A DNA stretch of 45,000 nucleotides from Symbiodinium natans (taxonomy: Eukaryota > Sar > Dinophyceae > Suessiales > Symbiodiniaceae), in assembly GCA_905221605.1 (NCBI GenBank), contig CAJNDS010002113.1:1070524-1115523 (forward strand), in the 5' to 3' direction. A model generated the notes under the pieces. That model did no database searches and was not told where the DNA came from. It worked only from the letters and a program-made list of their open reading frames with translations. The translations under genes were made by a program, and so were the position numbers. Below are positions 39,061 through 45,000 of this stretch, one piece after another; within the stretch, counting starts at the first letter, position 1; each line of letters begins with the position of its first letter.

Positions 39061-40533
39061 ATGGTGGATTCCGAGCGGCTGGCGGCGCGGCTTGGGCCCT
39101 GGCAGGAGCGGCTGGTGGCGGACCAGCGCCTTCCGTGTGCGCAGGTGGCGGTGGTGCGCCATGGCAAGGTGTGCTACCAGGCGCAGGCGGGCGAGCAGGC
39201 GCCGGGCACGCCGCTGCGCGCCGACACCATCTTCCGCATCTACAGCATGACCAAGCCCATCGTGAGCATGGCACTGATGATGCTGTACGAGGAAGGCAGG
39301 TTCCAGCTCAACGACCCTGTGAAGCTTTGGCTGGGCAAGCAGTGGTCCCGCGAGAGTATGCGCGTGTTTGTACGTGGCAACGCAGACCTCTACGAGACGG
39401 TGCCTTGCAAGACGAGTATCCGCGTCTGGCACCTTCTGACGCACACAAGCGGGCTCACCTACGGCTTCGACGCACACGGCGTGGTCAACCCGGTGGACGC
39501 GCTGTACCACCACGCGGGCGTCGGGCGCACGAAGCCCGGGCTTGACCTGGCCGAGTTCGTGGACAAGCTCGCGACCATGCCACTCATGTTCCAGCCAGGC
39601 GAGCACTGGCACTATGGCTACAACACGGACGTGGTGGGCCGGCTCGTGGAGTGCATCTCAGGCCTGCCGCTGGACGAGTTCCTGCGCACGCGCGTGTTCG
39701 AGCCCCTGGCCATGCACGACACGGGCTTCCACGTCCCGCCAGCCAAGCGCGACCGCTTCGCGGCGCTGTTCATGCCAGCCGACTTAGACCCGACGCTGGG
39801 GCCACGCAAGCCCGCGAGCCTCACACGCGCGAGTGGGCTGGTGGACATCTCGGCACCCTCCGACTTCAACTACCGCAGCGTGGAGGAGCTCGGCGACAAG
39901 AAGATGCTCAGCGGTGGGGGTGGCCTCGTGTCCACCCTGGCCGACTACACATGCTTCTGCCAGATGCTGCTGCGCTGCGGGCGTGGCGAGCCCGCGCTCA
40001 TCTCGCGCAAGACGCTGGAGTTCATGACGCGGAACTTCCTGCCCGACGGCCAGGACATGGAGCAGCTGGCGCCGCCGGGCGGGTACTCTGAGCTGCCGGA
40101 GGAAGGCATCGGGTTCGGCCTCGGCTTCAGCGTGGTGCCTCTATCCCCCTTGGGAATTACTTTCTATTCTTGTTTATATCAAAAACCCAAGAGGATCTTG
40201 TTTTTTTTTGTTTTCAGGTCCTAAGGGGAGTATTAAGGTTCTCGACCCCGCCAAGAGCAAGCAGATCTGCTCCCCAGGCACCTTCGCCTGGGGGGGGGCT
40301 GCGTCGACCATTTTCTGGATCGATCCCCAGGAGGAGGGGGTTTAGGGTTTAGGGTTTCGGGTTTAGGGTTTAGGGTGTGTAGGGTGTAGGGTTTCGTAAA
40401 CCTGCAGGACCTCGCGGTCATCTTCATGACACACCTCATGTTCAATGACCGCCTCCGGTTGCCGCTGCGCGCCATGCTCCAGAGCCTCGTGTACGGTGCC
40501 GTCGTGTCTAAGCCCTTGACTGCACGCCTGTGA
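39061..40533 (+). CDS. Serine beta-lactamase/esterase-family protein (three exons)
   Basis: Exons 39061-40134, 40238-40339 and 40408-40533 give 433 residues to TGA. The ATG at 39061 has a good context (GGGGGCCATGG); an in-frame GTG at 39046 is less likely. The protein matches the class C beta-lactamase/LACTB-like serine hydrolase family: SMTK (about residues 62-65) is the SxxK motif with the nucleophile serine and lysine; HLLTHTSGLTYG is the conserved block around 124; HYGYNTDVVGRLVE near 184-196 is the YxN-region block (here without a strict YxN); and FAWGGAASTIFWIDP in exon 2 carries the WGG triad of the third motif. Exon 3 completes the fold with DLAVIFMTHLM. These enzymes hydrolyse esters or amides through an acyl-serine; substrate unknown, not necessarily an antibiotic. 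Third-position GC is very high. Families of this type are common in bacteria, so an old transfer is possible, but the introns show it is a resident nuclear gene. No signal peptide is evident. Confidence 0.93.
40135..40237 (+). mobile_element. Introner-like element, copy 2 (GT-AG intron 1 of the beta-lactamase gene)
   Basis: Begins GTGCCTCTATCCCCCTTGGG, contains ACCCAAGAGGATCTTG, a T-rich tract and CAGGTCCTAAGGGGAGTATT, and ends TTAAG before GTT CTC GAC. Removing exactly these 103 bases restores FSVVLDPAKS, as expected in this family. It shares start, middle and end with the intron at 6014-6141. Confidence 0.85.
40340..40407 (+). repeat. Intron 2 of the beta-lactamase gene, built of TTTAGGG repeats
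   Basis: Starts GTTTAGGGTTTAGGG, continues through TTTCGGG and GTGTAGGG variants, and ends AACCTGCAG. Removal of 68 bases joins DPQEEG to DLAVIF in frame. The repeat supplies the donor GT itself. This is the best evidence that heptamer DNA in this window is spliced out. Confidence 0.85.
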
Positions 40534-40713
40534 AACGTGAGCGTGCTGCAGAATTCCAGGGGCCATGCTCCATGTGCCCGCACACACCGCAAACTACGCA
40601 CTCGAAGCTACATGCCTCATAAGCCCTATAAGCCCTATAAACCCTATAAGCCCCATAAGCCCTATAAGCCCTAGACCCTCACCTTCTTGCGCTGAATCTC
40701 GAACAACTTGCAG

Positions 40714-41241
40714 ACTTTTGTGGCGCCCCCCTTTCGACATTTTCCGGGACCCCGGTTCTTCGGCACGTCTCCAGGCAAAATCGCGGCTTTGGGTCTTGAA
40801 GGGGTCTGGGACTGAAGGGTTTGAGGACTTTAAGGGTGGTTAGTCTGTGCTTAATAAGGGCTGGAAAGATGGTTTATATAGGCTCAAGGTTGGGGTGGTT
40901 AGGATCAAGGGTTTATAAGGTTTATAGGGTTTGTAGGGTTTATAGGGTTTATAGATGTTTATAGGGTTTATAGGGTTTATAGAGTTTATAGGGTTTCTAG
41001 GGTTTTTAGGGTTTTTAGGGTTTTTAGGGTTTAGGGATTATATAGGGGTTTTCATGACTCTGTTTTGAGGGGTGGAGGGGGAAGGGAGGCCCTGGCCACT
41101 CTTGGACTCACCGGCCACGACTTGGACGTTGGCGGCCTTCTGCCAAGCAGGAGCATCCCGAAGAAGCTGACAGCGAGAAGTGCTCTTCTACAGAGTCTCC
41201 GACATGACCTTAAGGGGGGAAGCTTGTATGCCATACAATAG
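40714..41241 (+). CDS. Two-exon C-terminal gene fragment, unknown protein
   Basis: Exon 40714-40803 (after AACTTGCAG) reads TFVAPPFRHFPGPRFFGTSP then GKIAALGLEG in phase 0; an alternative frame (WRPPFDIFRDPGSSARLQAK) is also open. Exon 41089-41241 (after AAGGGAG) reads ALATLGLTGHDLDVGGLLPS then RSIPKKLTARSALLQSLRHD LKGGSLYAIQ to TAG, 50 codons with clear coding composition. It follows the beta-lactamase stop by 180 bases on the same strand. The intron is a TTTATAGGG minisatellite. Family unknown; the second exon is the more secure. Confidence 0.5.
40905..41045. repeat. Minisatellite of TTTATAGGG / TTTTTAGGG
   Basis: About 15 degenerate 8-9 bp units, a second array of the type seen at 4997-5135. 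Lies entirely within the putative intron 40804-41088. Confidence 0.9.
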
Positions 41242-41778
41242 GAGAAAGTAAAGAAAGATACATAAAGTAAGTATATAGCAAGGGTGTAGTGTTATTATTG
41301 GACCCCGAACTACATAGAGCCTGAACTAAACCCTAAGCCCTTTTGAGTCCTGGGTCAGCAGCGTCCATCGGGCTACACTGGAAAAATAGGGGTTTACGAA
41401 AATCAGGGACCCTCAAAATATAGACCCCACAAAAAGTAGGATTCCTTTTTTCATCAGCCGAAATCCTAAAGCCTATAACCCCTAAACTTTTAACCCCAAA
41501 ACCCCCAAATAGGATTTGGTGGAGGTCGGAGTTTAGTGTAAGCCTGAGCATTGCTCGGAGTTTCGAGTGTTGCGGATCACAGTAGGGGCGCGCTGAGGGT
41601 TCGGGTTTTCTCCTAAACCCTAAACCCTAAACCCTAAACCCTAAACCCTAAACCCTAAACCCTAAACCCTAAACCCTAAACGGGGGTGGGTTGCATGTCC
41701 GTGAACGTCGGGAATCGTCCGAGCCGTGTCCCCCCAATCACCCTGGGTTTTTCAATGTTGCACCCTTGCAGCCTTCGA

Positions 41779-41890
41779 ACCCTAAGGGTCCATGTACCTA
41801 AATAGGGAATGCTTGTGCCTTAAAGTACCTCCTCTTTGGGGACTTTGAGGCCCAGGTACAGAAGAATAAGGTGCATGGACCCTTAGGGTT
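41779..41890. mobile_element. Foldback element, family C
   Basis: ACCCTAAGGGTCCATGTACC ... GTGCATGGACCCTTAGGGT, with CTTTGGGGACTTTGAGGCCC core. 112 bp. Confidence 0.85.
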
Positions 41891-41989
41891 CTAATGATGG
41901 GTTTGGGGGTTTTTTGTACATGTAGATACCCTACACCCTAAACCCTAAACCCTAAACCCTAAACCCTAAACCGCAAACCCTTCTCCAAG

Positions 41990-42891
41990 GTGAGCATGGA
42001 CCAGGGTTATGCGGAGGAGCTGGTGACCCACTGTCAGGCGGTTGGCCTTGGCGGGAGGTTTAGGATTTAGGGTTTCGGGTCTTAGGGATTTTGCTTTCGG
42101 GTTGCAGGGTTTTCCTCCAACACTGCTCGAGGGACCAAGGTGTACCAGAAGGGTCGGAATAATTTCTCATGGTATTTACTAGGATCCCATTATAATCATA
42201 CGATACCCCCTAAACCCTGTTCTGATTACTCAGGCCCCGAGATTACCAGATCACAGGTGCGAAGGGTTGAGGGTTTGGGTCTTAGGGCCTGATCCAGAAT
42301 CCGAAGCCCGACGCCCAACACTTCAACCGGACCCACTAGACACCCCCCTCAACCCTAAACCCTATAAGCCTCAGTCCTCGTCCTGGAAAGCTGGAAATCA
42401 ACACGCAGCAGCCATAGATCACACACACTGGGGCGCTAAATTTGGAGAGGTGTGCAAAGGCTTGTGGTAAACTCCAGAAAGTTGGAACATCAACCTCCTA
42501 ATATCTTCGAGGTAAAGTCTAGGGAAAACCAGCACTAATCATCCTAAACCCATGTTCCAACTTTCTGGAGTTCACTATACAGCTCTGGAGTTTGGGTTGG
42601 ATGCAGGGAGCGGTTCCCTTGGGGACGACATGAACCCTAAAAGGGTTTTGGGGTCCGTATACCCATATTACTCCCCAGTTTTAGGGTTCCTGTCGTGCCA
42701 AAGGTACAGGTCCTGTAGACTGCTGAGCCCTTCAAGCCCTAAACCCTAAACCCTAAACCCCAAACCCTGAACCCTAAACCCTCAACCCCAGCCAGCCTAA
42801 GAATTTCATCTGTAAGAGTGTCCTCAAGTTGCTGCAGGCGTTCTCAGACGCGGGATACGATCCGGAGGCAGCCCGGTGTCCTCCCCCCTGA
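41990..42891 (+). CDS. Four-exon C-terminal part of an unknown protein
   Basis: Exons 41990-42057 (after CTCCAAG; VSMDQGYAEELVTHCQAVGL GG), 42108-42139 (after GTTGCAG; VFLQHCSRDQ), 42409-42449 (after CACGCAG; AIDHTHWGAKFGE) and 42796 onward (after CAGCCAG; PKNFICKSVLKLLQAFSDAG then YDPEAAR) join with three matching phases. The last may end at donor GT 42876 or run to TGA at 42889. Donors 1-3 are GT; the first is the GT of GTTTAGG. The exons 41990 and 42796 are strongly coding by GC3. No family recognised. An inverted repeat (42470-42572) and a family E copy (42150-42240) lie in the introns. Confidence 0.5.
42470..42572. repeat. Perfect 21-bp inverted repeat, 61-bp spacer
   Basis: AACTCCAGAAAGTTGGAACAT at 42470-42490 and its exact complement at 42552-42572. 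A small foldback element or hairpin with no other copy in the window. Confidence 0.88.
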
Positions 42892-43294
42892 ACCCCCAAA
42901 CGTTTGGGCGTGAAAGATCTTAGGGTTTAGGGTTTAGGGTTTAGGGTAACTGAAAACACCCAAGCTTTCAAACTTACACACCAGGCCATGATGTTTCCCA
43001 ACTTGTGCCATGTTGACACCTCCTGCTGTCTCAGTTCAAAAACCTCCTTAGAAGGTTGTTTGGGGTTTCGGCTTTAGTGTTTAGGGTGTCGTCTTTACAT
43101 TTGTTTTTTGCTTGTAGGTCTTGGGTTTAGGGATCTAGCGAGCTTGAGACGTCTGTTTGGGATGTTGGGGTTTTGTAAGCGGCTACATGCATATTCATGG
43201 CTTTGGAGTTGGAGGGGTCAGTTTGGGTCTTCCGTTCTGGAGAATGTGGATGCCGGCCCCAGATGCAAGACCACCCGAGGCAGACCATGGACTG

Positions 43295-43379
43295 AGACAG
43301 ACACCTAAATCCTGTCAAGATCACTTTTCGGGGTTATGAACTCTGAAAAATGATCCTGACAGGATTTAGGTGTCTGTCT
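43295..43379. repeat. Inverted repeat with ~28-bp arms and 26-bp loop
   Basis: AGACAGACACCTAAATCCTG + TCAaGATCA at the left and TGATCcTGA + CAGGATTTAGGTGTCTGTCT at the right, one mismatch. Single copy. It follows a 43108-43300 segment open on both strands, which I do not call as coding. Confidence 0.88.
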
Positions 43380-43596
43380 CTAAACCCAATGAAAGGCCCC
43401 GGGTCATAGACATCACCGCCAAACCCTGAACCCCCCAAACCCTGAACCCCAAACCCTAAACCCCAAACCCGAAACCCTAAACCCCAAACCCTAAACCCTA
43501 AACCCCAAACCCCAAACCCGAAACCCTAAACCCTAAACCCTGAACCCTAAACCCTAAACCCTAAACCCTAAACCCTAAACCCTAAACCCACACCAG

Positions 43597-43659
43597 AGGA
43601 TGCAAAGATCTCGCAGCTGCGCCAGCTTGTTGCCACTGCCGAGGTTCCCGCCGGCCTGG
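43597..43659 (+). CDS. Candidate internal exon
   Basis: After ACACCAG, 20 codons read DAKISQLRQLVATAEVPAGL behind a split codon, donor GT at 43660 (CTGG/GTTGGG). Coiled-coil-like Leu/Gln spacing and GC3-rich. A long CCCTAAA array precedes it and TTTAGGG follows. A possible terminal exon after GCGCAG at 43993 can follow in phase, but its sequence is unconvincing. Confidence 0.48.
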
Positions 43660-43740
43660 GTTGGGATGTTTAGGGTTTAGGGTTTAGGGTTTAGGGTTTA
43701 GGGTCTAGGGTTTAGGGTTTAGGATCTGGGGTTCAGGGGG

Positions 43741-43787
43741 TACCAGAATCCCGATGAAGGACTGTTAGTCTAAGGGGGAACATCCGA
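43741..43787. mobile_element. Half of a family D foldback element
   Basis: GTACCAGAATCCCGATGAAGGACTGTTAGTCTAAGGGGGAACATCC matches the right arm of the copies at 13877 and 22471. The left arm is replaced by heptamer repeats. Confidence 0.65.
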
Positions 43788-44477
43788 AAGTGTAGGGTGT
43801 AGGGTAGTTGTTTACGGGTTCAGGGTTAAGACCCTACCTGGATCCCTCTTTTTGGTAGGGCTACTGTCAACCCTAAACCCTAAACCCTAAGCCCTAAACC
43901 CTAAACCCTCAGCCCTCAGATTCTTGGATCTTCCAATTTCTAAGGCAGCCCACGCAGGCCAGGTGTTTGGTTGTTTTTGGGGTTTTGCGCAGGCTTGAGG
44001 AGCAGGGGTTTAACTGACCGGGGTACCCTAAAGCCTACCCTGTGCCCAAAACCCTAAACCCTGAACCCTCTTATGGTAACTTAGCTAAAGTTCCTCAGCC
44101 CCAAGCCAGTTAAAACTCAGGGCTCTTCGTGTTCTAGAGCCTTAGGAAACCCAAGCTGACTCTTTAGGGTTCAGGGTTTAGGGTTCAGGGTTCAGGGTTT
44201 AGGGCGGTCATACCTACAAAGAGAAGGATTCTTGCTAACTTATGCAGAAGCAGGTTTTGCTGTGCTGAGGGAAGCTTAAGTCAGGTTTCAGGCTTTTTGG
44301 TTTCAAGGCTTAAAGCCAAGACCTACCAGGATGGGCAATTAGGCCCCACAATCCCTACAATCAACTCTATAAAGGGCCTGTTTAAAGGGTTATAGGGTAT
44401 ACTAGCCCATGCTGGTATACCTTCAGTCCCTAAACCCTCTTTTTCCTGGTAGTATTTGTTTAAAGGCTGGTCGCATT

Positions 44478-44617
44478 TTGAACAATCGACCCCCGTGGTT
44501 TTTCAGACTTCGAACAATCCGCACCGGTGTTTGTCAGATGTTAAACCGTCAGACCCCGGTGTTTTCAGATTTGGACTATCGGCACCGGTGTTTTTCAGAT
44601 TTTGAACAATCGGTCAC
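44478..44617. repeat. Tandem repeat, unit about 31 bp
   Basis: About four to five diverged units of TTTTTCAGA(C/T)TT(C/T)GAACAATC + GGCACCGGTG. Non-heptamer origin. The open frame starting at 44409 runs through it and is not taken as a gene. Confidence 0.88.
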
Positions 44618-45000
44618 AGGGAGTAGGGTTCAGGGCCTAGGGTTTAGGGTTTACGGGGCAGGGCAGTGAGTTTAGGGTTCAGGGCCCCGGGTTTAGGATG
44701 GTTAAGGGTTCCAGGGTGATGTGTTGCGATTATGCATTTTGTCACGCAACAAGAAGATGGACAACCTTTGCATTCTCTTGTTAATGCTAAGGGATTGTAT
44801 GGGCGGGTGGGTATTTGTCCAACCCTTGACAAGCTGTGTGACTAAGGAATGCTCGGACTTGAGATTCTGAACCCTAAACACTAGACCCTAAATGGAATTT
44901 GAAGCCCAAAACCATAAATGTGTTTGGGTGGGGCTTAGAGTTTGCGGTTTGGTGTCTGGGTTTTGGTCTAGGTGTCGACCATACCTGGAGCCCCGAAGTA

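Larger units (their letters stand above)
1..45000. repeat. Interspersed telomere-like heptamer arrays (TTTAGGG / CCCTAAA) throughout
   Basis: Blocks of 2 to about 17 heptamers recur every few hundred bases. G-strand (TTTAGGG) blocks include 1699-1745, 2868-2950, 4199-4325, 4905-4950, 6324-6385, 12335-12400, 13439-13490, 24158-24233, 24809-24857, 31697-31756, 32440-32557 and 43670-43720. C-strand (CCCTAAA) blocks include 2609-2690, 4700-4810, 5470-5570, 6838-6940, 10105-10190, 11655-11715, 25915-25997, 32960-33040, 38165-38440, 41613-41680 and 43440-43590. Common variants are TTCAGGG, TTTCGGG, TTTGGGG and CCCTGAA. TTTAGGG is the telomere unit of plants, many green algae and dinoflagellates. 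Here it is internal and changes strand dozens of times, so this is not a chromosome end. All three frames of the array contain stops (TAG or TAA). Confidence 0.97.

Noticed and set aside
39028-39612. 194-codon minus-strand frame and several plus-strand frames over the beta-lactamase exon
   Set aside because: Shadows of the GC-rich real gene; only the 39061 frame carries the family motifs.
40869-40880. Possible relic of the dinoflagellate spliced leader (GGCTCAAG)
   Set aside because: Only eight bases match; the diagnostic CATTTT part is absent.
1-45000. CRISPR array, tRNA, rRNA, bacterial operon or promoter features
   Set aside because: None seen; the regular repeats are heptamer arrays without spacers, and the gene structure is eukaryotic.

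Overview
The window looks like nuclear DNA of a eukaryotic alga, most likely a dinoflagellate. That assignment is inference. It rests on plant/algal-type telomere-like TTTAGGG repeats scattered through the whole window, very short GC-rich exon-like islands, introns with GT or GC donors, one pair of introner-like elements, many small foldback (MITE-like) repeats, and coding signals that I find almost only on the + strand. There are no bacterial features, no rRNA, and no tRNA that I could recognise.

Only one gene can be named with confidence. It is a three-exon serine beta-lactamase/esterase-family gene at 39061-40533. It anchors the reading of the rest of the window: its first intron (40135-40237) is an introner-like element with a second copy at 6014-6141, and its second intron (40340-40407) is almost entirely degenerate TTTAGGG. 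So telomere-like DNA is intron DNA at this locus.

By analogy, I read many of the 30-150 bp islands between repeat blocks as exons. They are usually preceded by AG, followed by GT (or GC), open in one GC3-rich frame, and in several cases the reading phase carries from island to island. The best chains are: 1639-1861; 2516-2866; 4120-4371; a membrane protein at 5971-7063; 9394-9881; 10214-11334; 19528-21011; an RS-rich protein at 22935-23619; 25447-26071; a five-exon C-terminal half at 27296-28674; a membrane protein end at 29818-31093; 40714-41241; and 41990-42891. Most of these encode 50-120 residues and are not recognisable families. A 70 bp island is open in some frame often by chance, so isolated islands carry low confidence.

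The rest is repeats. These are arrays of TTTAGGG and CCCTAAA, at least six families of short foldback elements (called A-F here), several private inverted repeats, minisatellites derived from the heptamer, AT microsatellites, long G or C homopolymers, and a 236-bp-offset duplication at 16.1-16.5 kb. The stretch 33.2-34.7 kb is nearly free of the heptamer and stands out from its surroundings.
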